Source: Corynebacterium afermentans subsp. afermentans
GTDB taxonomy: Bacteria > Actinomycetota > Actinomycetes > Mycobacteriales > Mycobacteriaceae
Assembly: GCF_030408355.1 (NCBI RefSeq)
Contig: NZ_CP046606.1
Coordinates: forward strand, 124,001-188,000
Direction of reading: 5' to 3'
DNA: 64,000 bases
The notes beneath the pieces were generated by a model, which saw only the letters and a list, made by a program, of their open reading frames with translations, was not told where the DNA came from and did not search any database. This document shows, one piece after another, positions 41,528 to 49,499 of the stretch; positions within the stretch are counted from its first letter, which is position 1; every line of letters starts with the position of its first letter. A program made the translations under genes and the position numbers.

Positions 41528-42532
41528 CTAGAACACCTCGACGCGCCCGCCGACGGACTCGATCTGCACCAGCTGCTTCTCCCAGCCGGGGGTGCCCGGG
41601 TGCACGCGCATGATCGGGCGCGAGGAGATCTCCACGGGCGAGACGGACTCGCGTCGCGCCCCCTTGCGCGCGGCCATGCGCAGGTGGGCGCGGTGGCCGG
41701 ACTTGGTCAGTTCCTCAAGTGATCGGCTCTCGCCGGACAGTGAGTCGCGGGCGCCTTGAAGGAGGGCGATGAACTCGTCGAGCACGGGCACCAGCGATTC
41801 TGCGTTGGTCTCGCACATGTTGCGCACCAGATCCGGGTCGGTGCTGGCCACACGCGTGGAGCCACGGAAGGACCCGGCGGACAGGGATTGCGCCAGGGTG
41901 CCGCCGTGGTCGCCGACTAAAGCCAGCGCCTCGGCGATGACGTGGGGCAGGTGGGACACTCGGGCGACGGCCTCGTCGTGGCGGTCCACAGACACCGGCA
42001 CCGCCTCCGCACCAACCACCGCGGCCAGGCGGCACACCACGGTGAACAGCTCGGCCCACTCGGGGTCGCCGGGGTGCTCGCGGGCGTAATCGAAGGTGAC
42101 GGCCCACGCGGCGCTTGCGAACAGCCCTTCCTGGGAGGCGGTCCACCCGGAAAACTCCGTGCCGGCCATGGGATGCCCGCCCACGTAGCGGGACTCCAAG
42201 CCGCGCTGCACAACAAGGTCGAAGACGGGCTTTTTCACGCTCACCACGTCGGTGATGCCGCACGACGGCGCAAACTCGGCTACCTGGTCTAGCACGGAGG
42301 CCACGGCCCGCATCGGCACCGCCACGACCACCAGCGCACGTTCGTCCTCGGCGCGGCGCAGCACCTCTTCTACGGAGTCGGACACGTCGAAGCCGTCCCT
42401 GCGCGCGGCACGTGCGCCGTGCAGCGTGAAGCCGTAGACGCGCTCGCCGCGCGCGTGCAGGTCGCGCATGAGTGATCCGCCGATGAGTCCGAGGCCGACG
42501 ATGCACACTGGGGGCAGCTGATGTGTAGTCAC
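41528..42532 (-). CDS. tyrA: Prephenate dehydrogenase TyrA
   Basis: 334 residues, GTG start. Rossmann motif VCIVGLGLIGGSLMRDL at about 9-25; the catalytic His region GGHPMAGTEFSGW near 135; C-terminal helical dimerisation domain. It converts prephenate to 4-hydroxyphenylpyruvate (or arogenate to tyrosine in corynebacteria) in tyrosine biosynthesis. The C-terminal 60 residues (HPGTPGWEKQLVQIESVGGRV) are longer than a minimal TyrA and may be regulatory. It converges on the surface-protein gene and is divergent from the tadA pair, 50 nt away. Confidence 0.93.
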   Translation of the reverse strand: MTTHQLPPVCIVGLGLIGGSLMRDLHARGERVYGFTLHGARAARRDGFDVSDSVEEVLRRAEDERALVVVAVPMRAVASVLDQVAEFAPSCGITDVVSVKKPVFDLVVQRGLESRYVGGHPMAGTEFSGWTASQEGLFASAAWAVTFDYAREHPGDPEWAELFTVVCRLAAVVGAEAVPVSVDRHDEAVARVSHLPHVIAEALALVGDHGGTLAQSLSAGSFRGSTRVASTDPDLVRNMCETNAESLVPVLDEFIALLQGARDSLSGESRSLEELTKSGHRAHLRMAARKGARRESVSPVEISSRPIMRVHPGTPGWEKQLVQIESVGGRVEVF

Positions 42533-42582
42533 CGCACACAGTCTAGTGACACCTCCGCGCCCGCGGACTACGCTTCGACACC

Positions 42583-43065
42583 ATGAGCCAGGATTTCCCG
42601 GACGGGTACGCAGTCACCGTCGAGCGCGCAGACGGCGCGTGGCGTGTGCGCGAGTTCGACGACGACTTTTCGGACCTTTCCACCTCCATCACCGCGGTGC
42701 GCAACCTGCGCGCGGAAGGTCCTGCGTTCGCGCTGCTCAATGTGGAGGAGGACTACCTGGTCATCGTGCGCCCGGGCCCGTCACAAACCCGCGTGCTCAT
42801 CTCCGATGCGACGATGGCGGTGGACGACGATTTCGCCGCGGACATCCTGGACGAGGCCGGAGCCGAGATCCCGGACATCGACCCGGACGAGCTGGACAAT
42901 GTGGACGCGTGGGCGGACGGGGACTTCGACATCCTCGCGGATCTCGGCCTGTCGGAAGAACAGATGAGCATTTTGCTTGACGACGACGCGGACCCGGCCG
43001 ACCTTGCCCAGGCAATCGCCGACGAGCTCGGCTTCGGCGACGAGTTGGACGACGTTGTCGGCTAG
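42583..43065 (+). CDS. tRNA adenosine deaminase-associated protein
   Basis: 160 residues, MSQDFPDGYAVTVERADGAW, strongly acidic (DDFSDLSTSI, EDYLVIVRPG, a run of Asp/Glu in the last 80 residues). The family occurs in actinobacteria directly before tadA, as here, and is named for that linkage; its mechanism is not established. The end overlaps the proposed TTG start of tadA by 11 nt, consistent with coupled translation. No signal or membrane segment. Confidence 0.85.
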   Translation: MSQDFPDGYAVTVERADGAWRVREFDDDFSDLSTSITAVRNLRAEGPAFALLNVEEDYLVIVRPGPSQTRVLISDATMAVDDDFAADILDEAGAEIPDIDPDELDNVDAWADGDFDILADLGLSEEQMSILLDDDADPADLAQAIADELGFGDELDDVVG

Positions 43066-43522
43066 CCTGCGGCGCGCCGAGGAGCGCATGCGCGTCGCGC
43101 TCGAGACCGCAACACAGACTCCCGCCGGCGACGTGCCGGTGGGCGCTGTCGTGTTTGACGGGGCCGGGGTGGTGGTGGGCAGGGGCGTGAATCGTCGAGA
43201 AGCGAACTGCGATCCCACCGCCCACGCCGAGGTGGAAGCGATCCGCGACGCGGCGCGGACGTTGGGGACGTGGCGGCTGGATGGATGCGAGCTGGTGGTG
43301 ACGCTGGAGCCGTGCACGATGTGCGCCGGGGCGATTTTGGGCGCGCGGGTGTCCTCGCTGGTCTTCGGCGCGTGGGAGCCGAAGACGGGCGCGGTGGGCA
43401 GTGTGCTGGACGCGATCCGGGACCCGCGCCACCTGCACACCCCGGAGGTGCGCGCGGGTGTGTTGGAGGCGGAAGCTGCCAAAATGCTGGCGGAGTTCTT
43501 CGAAGGTCTGAGGAGTAATTGA
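43055..43522 (+). CDS. tadA: tRNA-specific adenosine deaminase TadA
   Basis: 155 residues if TTG 43055 is used; ATG 43088 (MRVALETATQTPAG) is a 144-residue alternative. Zinc-site motifs are complete: TAHAEVEAI (His and catalytic Glu) and EPCTMCAGA (two Cys). TadA deaminates A34 to inosine in tRNA-Arg(ACG), so its substrate tRNA is encoded twice in this window (28046 and 33188). It overlaps its associated-protein gene. Length and motifs are normal. Confidence 0.92.
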   Translation: MSASLRRAEERMRVALETATQTPAGDVPVGAVVFDGAGVVVGRGVNRREANCDPTAHAEVEAIRDAARTLGTWRLDGCELVVTLEPCTMCAGAILGARVSSLVFGAWEPKTGAVGSVLDAIRDPRHLHTPEVRAGVLEAEAAKMLAEFFEGLRSN

Positions 43523-43598
43523 ATCGTTACCCAACGCCGCTACGTTCGGACCTATAGTGGGGCACCTAGCTGATCCCAACGAACAAAGGAGTAAGACA

Positions 43599-43826
43599 AT
43601 GGGTATTGAGGACAAGGCAGACCAGCTCAAGGGCGGCGCTAAGGAAGCGCTGGGCAACGTCACCGATAACGAGAACCTGGCCAACGAGGGCAAGGCTGAC
43701 CAGCTGATCGGCTCCGCCAAGGAGAAGCTCTCCGAGGCTGGCGACGCTATCAAGGACAAGGCCAACGAGGTCGCCGCTAAGGTCGAGGACAAGCGCGACG
43801 AGGCTGAGGACGCCGCTGAGCGCTAA
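43599..43826 (+). CDS. CsbD-family stress protein
   Basis: 75 residues with an excellent AAAGGAG site. It opens MGIEDKADQLKGGAKEALGNV and includes KADQLIGSAKEKLSE, the two halves of the CsbD hydrophilic helical repeat; the C-terminus is a charged helix ending AEDAAER. These small, unfolded-like proteins are highly expressed in general stress and stationary phase in many bacteria; the biochemical role is not settled. It stands alone between tadA and tRNA-Ser. Confidence 0.92.
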   Translation: MGIEDKADQLKGGAKEALGNVTDNENLANEGKADQLIGSAKEKLSEAGDAIKDKANEVAAKVEDKRDEAEDAAER

Positions 43827-43864
43827 TTTGGTTATCCGGTAGCGCTGCCGTTAATCTGTTCGGC

Positions 43865-43952
43865 GGTAGCGTGTCCGAGCGGCCGAAGGTACTCGCCTCG
43901 AAAGCGAGTGAGGGTAAAACCTCCGCGGGTTCAAATCCCGCCGCTACCGCCA
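43865..43952 (+). tRNA. tRNA-Ser (CGA anticodon)
   Basis: 88 nt with CCA. The acceptor GGTAGCG pairs with CGCTACC, with anticodon loop CTCGAAA and a long variable arm. Reads UCG. A strong terminator follows. Confidence 0.95.
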
Positions 43953-43960
43953 ACGTGTCA

Positions 43961-43984
43961 AGCCCCCGGAAACGGGGGCTTTTC
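43961..43984 (+). terminator. Terminator after tRNA-Ser(CGA)
   Basis: AGCCCCCG-GAAA-CGGGGGCT stem with a tetraloop and following TTTT, 9 nt after the tRNA. Confidence 0.93.
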
Positions 43985-44061
43985 GCATGTCTGGGGCTGC
44001 CACTAGGATGGGCCGGGTTACGCTCGCGCGGGCCGCGGGCGGGAAGGAACGGGTCTTTTAC

Positions 44062-46425
44062 GTGGCGAAACTGCTGTACAAACTCGGGCGCTGGTCGTAC
44101 CTGCACAAGTGGCGGGTGATCGTCGCCTGGCTGCTGCTGCTCGGGGCGACGGCTGCTGGCGCGCTGTCGCTGATGAAGCCGTTCACGGACGAGTTCGCCA
44201 TCGAGGACACCCCGGCCATCAACGCGCTGGACACTATGGCGGAGAACTTCCCGGACGCGGGCAACGTGGCCACCGCGCCGAGCGTGAACCTGGTCTTCGC
44301 CGCGCCGGAGGGGCAACGGCTGGACACCCCGGAGCACATGGCGGCGATGGATCAAACCGTCGGCTACATCCGGAACCACCTGGGCGTGGAGGGCCAGCGC
44401 TTCGGTAACCCGGTGCAGGTCAACGATGAATTGCAACGCACCATCATCGAGCAGATGTCGGAGATGGGCATGCCACCCGAGCGCGCGGAGGCGGACGCGC
44501 ACAATTTGCGGATGCTTTCCGACGACGCGCGTATCGGCTACACCACCTTCGACTTCGATGCCCCGTCGTCGATGTCCGTGGACCAGGCGGACCGCGACGT
44601 GGTGACTGAGGCCATGCAGCTGGGCCGCGACGCCGGGCTGCAGGTGGAGGCCGGCGGCGCCGGCTTCGGCGACCCGATCGCGGTGAAAACCACCTCCGAG
44701 CTGGTTGGCCTGGGCGTGGCGTTTGTGGTGCTGGTGGTGACGTTTGGTTCCCTCGCGGCGTCGGTGATCCCGCTGATCTCCGCCGTGGTGGGCGTGGGCA
44801 TCGGCGCGCTTTTGGTGATGCTGACCACGCACTGGGTGGAGCTGAACAACGTCACCCCGGTGCTGGCCGTGATGATCGGCCTGGCCGTGGGCATCGACTA
44901 CGCCCTGTTCATCCTCTCGCGCTTCCGGCAGGAGGCGCGGGACCTGCCGCCGGACAAGGCTGCGGGCATGGCCGTGGGCACCGCCGGTTCCTCGGTGGTG
45001 TTCGCCGGCACCACGGTGTTCACGGCCCTGGTGGCGCTGGCGTTGGCGCAGATCGAGTTCCTCACCTGGATGGGCCTGGCGGCCGCAGCCACCGTCGCGA
45101 TTGCCGTGCTGGTGGCGCTCACCCTCGTGCCGGCGCTGCTCGGCCTGTGGGGCTCGAAGGCGTTCGCGGGCAAGATCCCCGGCCTGGCGGGCAACCCCGG
45201 GCCCGGGAAACGCCCGGGCAAGGACCTGGACGAAAACTCCATGGGCCGGCGCTGGGTCCGCTTCGTGGAGAAGGCCCCCGGCCTGGTCATGGCCGTGGTG
45301 GTGCTGGGCCTCGGCGCCCTGAGCATCCCGGTGCTGAACCTGGAGATGGCGCTGCCGTCTGACACCACCTCCAACCTGGACACCACCCAGCGCAAGTCCG
45401 CCGACCTGATGGCGGAGGGCTTCGGCCCCGGCGTCAACGCCCCGCTGCTGTTGGTGGTGGACGCGCACAGCGTCAACCCGGATTCGGAGATCCTGCAGCC
45501 GTACATGGACGCCATCCCGGACGAGGCCGGCGGCGACGCCGAGAAGGCGGCGCTGGCCAGCTTCATCTACACCGTGGGCGAGGTCGGTGCCGTCGGCGGC
45601 ATCACCCACGCCCAGCTCATCGGCGCCAACGACGACCTCACCGCCGCGCAGATCCTGGCCACTCCGGACGGCGGGCCTGAGGAGCAGCGCACCCTCGCCG
45701 TCGCCCACGGCGTGCGCGACGTGATCGGCCAGGTGGAAGACGCCACCGGGGTAGACGTGGGGCTGACCGGCCTGACCGCGGTGCAGATGGACATCACCGA
45801 GGAGCTCGCCGAGGCCATGCCGCTGTACCTGTCCATCGTGGTGGGTCTGGCCATCGTGCTGCTCATGGTGGTGTTCCGCTCCATCCTCGTGCCCCTGGTG
45901 GCCGGGCTCGGCTTCTTGCTCTCTGTCGGCGCCGCGTTCGGCGTGACCGTCCTGGTCTTCCAGGAGGGTCTGTTCGGCCTGGTCAACACCCCGGGCCCGA
46001 TCCTGTCGTTCTTGCCCATCTTCATGATCGGCGTGACCTTCGGCCTGGCCATGGACTACCAGGTCTTCCTGGTCACCCGCATCCGTGAGGCGTATCTGAA
46101 ACGTGGGGACGCGGATAAGCTTCGCGCCGTCTACGAATCCACCGTCGAAGGCTTCGCGCAGGGCGCACGCGTGGTCACCGCAGCCGCGATCATCATGATC
46201 GCCGTGTTCATCGCTTTCCTTGACCAGCCGCTGCCGTTCATCCAAATCTTCGGTTTCGCCCTCGGCATCGCCGTGCTTTTCGACGCCTTCTTTATCCGCA
46301 TGGCCCTCGTCCCCGCCACCATGTACATCCTGGGCCGCTCCACCTGGTGGATGCCCGCATGGCTCGACCGTCTCCTGCCCGAAGTGGACGTCGAGGGCAC
46401 CGAACTAGAAAAGGAACACGCATGA
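44062..46425 (+). CDS. MMPL/RND-family membrane transporter
   Basis: 787 residues from GTG 44062 (VAKLLYKLGRWSYLHKW). Typical 12-helix MMPL layout with two periplasmic porter domains after helices 1 and 7. Both proton-relay Asp-Tyr pairs are present: LAVGIDYALFILSRFRQE (helix 4) and FGLAMDYQVFLVTRIRE (helix 10). In mycolata, MmpL/CmpL proteins export trehalose monomycolate or other envelope lipids; this shorter member without a large C-terminal domain cannot be assigned a substrate. The stop overlaps the tgt start (ATGA), so they are translationally coupled although functionally unrelated. An earlier start at 43987 would run into the tRNA terminator. Confidence 0.88.
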   Translation: MAKLLYKLGRWSYLHKWRVIVAWLLLLGATAAGALSLMKPFTDEFAIEDTPAINALDTMAENFPDAGNVATAPSVNLVFAAPEGQRLDTPEHMAAMDQTVGYIRNHLGVEGQRFGNPVQVNDELQRTIIEQMSEMGMPPERAEADAHNLRMLSDDARIGYTTFDFDAPSSMSVDQADRDVVTEAMQLGRDAGLQVEAGGAGFGDPIAVKTTSELVGLGVAFVVLVVTFGSLAASVIPLISAVVGVGIGALLVMLTTHWVELNNVTPVLAVMIGLAVGIDYALFILSRFRQEARDLPPDKAAGMAVGTAGSSVVFAGTTVFTALVALALAQIEFLTWMGLAAAATVAIAVLVALTLVPALLGLWGSKAFAGKIPGLAGNPGPGKRPGKDLDENSMGRRWVRFVEKAPGLVMAVVVLGLGALSIPVLNLEMALPSDTTSNLDTTQRKSADLMAEGFGPGVNAPLLLVVDAHSVNPDSEILQPYMDAIPDEAGGDAEKAALASFIYTVGEVGAVGGITHAQLIGANDDLTAAQILATPDGGPEEQRTLAVAHGVRDVIGQVEDATGVDVGLTGLTAVQMDITEELAEAMPLYLSIVVGLAIVLLMVVFRSILVPLVAGLGFLLSVGAAFGVTVLVFQEGLFGLVNTPGPILSFLPIFMIGVTFGLAMDYQVFLVTRIREAYLKRGDADKLRAVYESTVEGFAQGARVVTAAAIIMIAVFIAFLDQPLPFIQIFGFALGIAVLFDAFFIRMALVPATMYILGRSTWWMPAWLDRLLPEVDVEGTELEKEHA

Positions 46426-47669
46426 CCGACGTGACGTTTGAGGCCCACACCCAGCTCGAGCCCGCGCCGGGCCGCCACGGCCGCACCGGCGTGATCCACA
46501 CCCCGCACGGTGACATCCAGACCCCGGCGTTCATCCCCGTGGCCACGAAGGCGACGGTGAAGACACTCACGCCGGAGCAGATTCGGCAGACCGGTGCGCA
46601 GGCGATCTTGTCCAACGCGTACCACCTCTACCTGCAGCCCGGCCCCGACATCGTGGACGAGGCCGGCGGCGTGGCCGCATTTGAAAACTGGCACGGGCCC
46701 ACCTACACCGACTCTGGCGGCTTCCAAGTGATGAGCCTTGGCGTCGGGTTTAAGAAGGTCCTGGCCATGGACGTGGCGGGGCTGACCGATTCCGACATCC
46801 GCGCCGCCAACAAGGACCGCATGGCGCGCGTGGACGACGACGGCGTGGACTTCAAATCCGTCATCGACGGCTCGTCGCACCGCTTCACGCCCGAGGTGTC
46901 CATGCAGATCCAGCACCAGCTCGGCGCCGACATCATGTTCGCCTTCGACGAGCTGACCACGCTCGTGGACACCCGCGCCTACCAGGTGCATTCCGTCGAA
47001 CGCACGCGCCGCTGGGCCCGCAGGTGCCTGCTTGAGCATGATCGCTTGACGACGGCACGTTCCGGCAAACCCCTCCAATCCCTCTGGGGCGTCGTCCAGG
47101 GTGCCCAATACGAGGACCTGCGCCGATCTGCCGTGCGGGGCCTGTTGGACCTGGACAAGGAAGCCCGCGCGGAGGGCCGCCGCGGCTTTGGTGGCTTCGG
47201 TATCGGCGGCGCGCTGGAGAAAGAGAACCTGGGCACCATCGTCGGCTGGGTCACCGACGAGCTGCCCGTTGACATGCCGCGCCACCTTCTGGGCATCTCC
47301 GAACCGGACGACATCTTCACCGCGGTGGAGGCCGGCGCCGACACCTTCGACTGCGTGGCACCGACCCGCCTGGGCCGCCGCGGCGGGGTATACACCCTGG
47401 ACGGGCGGATGAACCTCGCCGGAGCCCGCTTCAAGCGCGACTTCGCCGGCGTGGACGAGGAGTTCGGCGGCTACGTCTCCGAGAACTACTCGCGGGCCTA
47501 CATCCACCACTTGCTCAAGGCCAAGGAGTTTTTGGCCGGAACGCTGTGCACGATGCACAACCTGGAGTTCATGATCCGGCTGGTGGACAACATCCGCGCC
47601 GCCATCGACGCCGGCGACTACGAGGCCTACCGCGACGAGTTCCTCGGCCGCTACTACGCGGCGAATTAG
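46422..47669 (+). CDS. tgt: tRNA-guanine (queuine) transglycosylase Tgt
   Basis: 415 residues starting MTDVTFEAHTQLEP. Motifs: catalytic Asp in TYTDSGGFQVMSLG (about 110), nucleophile Asp in DTFDCVAPTRLGRRGG, and a short C-terminal segment (NYSRAYIHHLLKAKEFLAGT, then MHNLEFMIRLV). The zinc-binding set of Tgt is only partly visible: GTLCTMHN has one Cys and the final His. Tgt swaps G34 for preQ1 or queuine in tRNAs with GUN anticodons. It is followed by a queuosine-precursor transporter and a glutamyl-Q tRNA(Asp) synthetase, making a compact queuosine set. Length is slightly above average (usually about 375-430). Confidence 0.93.
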   Translation: MTDVTFEAHTQLEPAPGRHGRTGVIHTPHGDIQTPAFIPVATKATVKTLTPEQIRQTGAQAILSNAYHLYLQPGPDIVDEAGGVAAFENWHGPTYTDSGGFQVMSLGVGFKKVLAMDVAGLTDSDIRAANKDRMARVDDDGVDFKSVIDGSSHRFTPEVSMQIQHQLGADIMFAFDELTTLVDTRAYQVHSVERTRRWARRCLLEHDRLTTARSGKPLQSLWGVVQGAQYEDLRRSAVRGLLDLDKEARAEGRRGFGGFGIGGALEKENLGTIVGWVTDELPVDMPRHLLGISEPDDIFTAVEAGADTFDCVAPTRLGRRGGVYTLDGRMNLAGARFKRDFAGVDEEFGGYVSENYSRAYIHHLLKAKEFLAGTLCTMHNLEFMIRLVDNIRAAIDAGDYEAYRDEFLGRYYAAN

Positions 47670-47690
47670 GTGCAACTGTCGCAGTGCCCA

Positions 47691-47761
47691 CAAACCCTGC
47701 GCAAGAAACCCCTAGTATGCGCAAAATCCGCGCATACTCTGGATCCTCTTCTCAGGGTTTG
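47691..47761. other. Nested hairpin between tgt and the precursor transporter
   Basis: A perfect outer 9-bp stem (CAAACCCTG 47691-47699, CAGGGTTTG 47753-47761) encloses a perfect 8-bp hairpin (GTATGCGC 47715-47722, GCGCATAC 47730-47737). It lies between convergent genes with no T run; it could be a two-way terminator or an unrecognised RNA element. Confidence 0.5.
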
Positions 47762-47797
47762 CGGGCGGGTGGGTGGTGGGGGCGAGGGCACGCCCCC

Positions 47798-48445
47798 TTA
47801 CGCCGCCGCGCGCTCCTCGGCCCGGCGCACCGCGGCGATGGTCGGGTACGTCACCGGCAGGAGCACGACCTCCATGGCGGTTTTCCACACGAAGCCGACC
47901 ACCACGTAGTTTAGAAACGCGCCGAAAGAGTCGATGCCGATGACGCTGGCGGCGATGGAGCAAAACAGCAGCGTGTCGGCGAATTCGCCGATCACGGTGG
48001 AGCCGATCAGGCGCGCCCAGAGCCGCTGCGCGCCAAAGCGGTCTTTCATCCGCTGCAGCACCCACGCGTTGAGCAGCTGCCCCACCACGTACCCGGTCAG
48101 TGACGCCGCCACGATCTGGGGCAAGAGGCCGAGGACGGCGGCGAAGGTGTCGTCCATGTCGTAAAACTCGGCGGCCGGCAGCCAGATCGCAATGTAGAAG
48201 GACAGGACCGCAACGACGGCGATGCCGAAGCCGGTGAACACCGCGCGGCGGGCGGCTTTGAACCCGTAGACCTCGGCGATCACGTCGCCGATGACATAGG
48301 AGATGGGGAAGAGGAAGAACGCGCCGTCGGTGATCAGCGGCCCGAGCGCCACGCCTTTTTGTGCGGTGATGTTGGAGATCAAAAACACTGCGCAGAAGAG
48401 GGCGAGCAGGTAGGGGTACGGGGAGCGGGAAACGCGGGGTGACAT
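47798..48445 (-). CDS. yhhQ: Queuosine-precursor transporter (YhhQ/VUT family)
   Basis: 215 residues, six hydrophobic helices. [19 protein letters not shown] and [25 protein letters not shown] are the hallmark segments of the YhhQ vitamin-uptake family; later [20 protein letters not shown] and [13 protein letters not shown]. The family imports preQ0/preQ1 or queuine. It lies between tgt and the glutamyl-Q synthetase, strong context for this role. Start chosen at MSPRVSRS; an ATG 7 codons upstream is possible. Its start region overlaps the divergent synthetase start region by some bases, so the two promoters are intertwined. Confidence 0.9.
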   Translation of the reverse strand: MSPRVSRSPYPYLLALFCAVFLISNITAQKGVALGPLITDGAFFLFPISYVIGDVIAEVYGFKAARRAVFTGFGIAVVAVLSFYIAIWLPAAEFYDMDDTFAAVLGLLPQIVAASLTGYVVGQLLNAWVLQRMKDRFGAQRLWARLIGSTVIGEFADTLLFCSIAASVIGIDSFGAFLNYVVVGFVWKTAMEVVLLPVTYPTIAAVRRAEERAAA

Positions 48446-48464
48446 GCGATTTATCATGGCACAC

Positions 48465-49403
48465 ATGTCTGATTTTCAAGCTCCCGCCGGACGTTACGCG
48501 CCAAGCCCCAGCGGTGATCTGCACTTCGGCAACCTCCGCACCGCGGTGCTGGCGTGGTTGTTCGCCCGCCAGACGGGCCGCAACTTCTACCTGCGGGTGG
48601 AGGATATTGACTCGGAGCGCTCGTCCTCGGAGTCCGCGGCCCGCCAGATCGAGGATCTGACAATGCTCGGACTCGACTTCGATCCGCCGGTGATCTACCA
48701 GCACGATCGCGGCGACGCGTACGCGGAGGCGCTGTCCCGCCTGGACACCTACGAGTGTTACTGCTCCCGCCGCGACATCCGAGAGGCGGCCTCCGCGCCC
48801 CACGCCCGGCCCGGCATGTACCCGGGCACCTGCCGTGATCTTTCAGAAGAGCAGCGTGCTTTACGACGCTCCGAGCTCCACGCCGAAGGCCGCCTCCCCG
48901 CAATCAGGCTGCGCGCGCACGTGCGCGAGTGGACGGTGCACGACTTCTACCAGGGGGAATACACCGGTCCGGTGGACGATGTGATCCTGAAGCGTGGCGG
49001 GCGGATCGACCAGGCGCAGGCGGGGGACTGGGCGTACAACCTGGCCGTGGTGGTCGACGACGGCTACCAGGGCGTGGACCAGGTGGTGCGTGGAGACGAT
49101 CTGTTGTTTTCGGCGCCGGCGCAGGCGTACCTATCCGACCGCTTAGGGTTCACAGCACCCGTTTATATTCACGTTCCGTTGGTGGTTGGGCCGGAGGGAC
49201 GTCGATTAGCAAAGCGCGACGGGGCGGTGACGCTGCGGGAGATGCTCTCCGAGAACGATGTGGACGATGTAGTGGCGCAAATCGCGGAATCGCTAGGTTA
49301 CGTGGGGGTTTGTAGCGTGCGTGAGTTACTGGAAAAGTTCGACCCATCACAACTTTCGCAACATCCTTTTATGTGGACGCCTCAACAATATGAAGATTTG
49401 TGA
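48465..49403 (+). CDS. gluQ: Glutamyl-Q tRNA(Asp) synthetase
   Basis: 312 residues from MSDFQAPAG; ATGs at 48444 and 48456 are alternatives. Class I synthetase core: [20 protein letters not shown] (HIGH-type motif as HFGN), the zinc-binding stretch [10 protein letters not shown]...GTC, and [12 protein letters not shown] (KMSKS-type motif). The anticodon-binding domain of true GluRS is absent, the defining feature of YadB/GluQ-RS, which attaches glutamate to the queuosine base of tRNA(Asp) rather than to tRNA(Glu). TATCAT (48452-48457) sits 7 nt before the ATG, so a leaderless mRNA is possible. The 3' end overlaps the regulatory repeats of the following surface-protein gene. Confidence 0.92.
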   Translation: MSDFQAPAGRYAPSPSGDLHFGNLRTAVLAWLFARQTGRNFYLRVEDIDSERSSSESAARQIEDLTMLGLDFDPPVIYQHDRGDAYAEALSRLDTYECYCSRRDIREAASAPHARPGMYPGTCRDLSEEQRALRRSELHAEGRLPAIRLRAHVREWTVHDFYQGEYTGPVDDVILKRGGRIDQAQAGDWAYNLAVVVDDGYQGVDQVVRGDDLLFSAPAQAYLSDRLGFTAPVYIHVPLVVGPEGRRLAKRDGAVTLREMLSENDVDDVVAQIAESLGYVGVCSVRELLEKFDPSQLSQHPFMWTPQQYEDL

Positions 49404-49499
49404 AGCATAACCTGTCCGTTATATGAGAAAATGTTGCGAAATCTCTGAATTTTGCTCATATTGGGCGACGCCTTTTTGTTAGTTATCGAGGAGAACCCA
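49354..49499 (+). promoter_or_regulatory. AT-rich control region with nested inverted repeats, surface-protein gene
   Basis: Perfect inverted repeats TTTCGCAACAT (49354-49364) / ATGTTGCGAAA (49431-49441), and ATATGAG (49421-49427) / CTCATAT (49455-49461). A promoter candidate TTGTGA (49398-49403), 16 nt, TATATG (49420-49425) lies between the arms. GAGGAG (49488-49493) is the ribosome-binding site. Confidence 0.5.

Noticed and set aside
48446..48464. preQ1 riboswitch in front of the queuosine-precursor transporter
   Set aside because: Only about 20 nt separate the divergent starts, too little for any known preQ1 riboswitch class.
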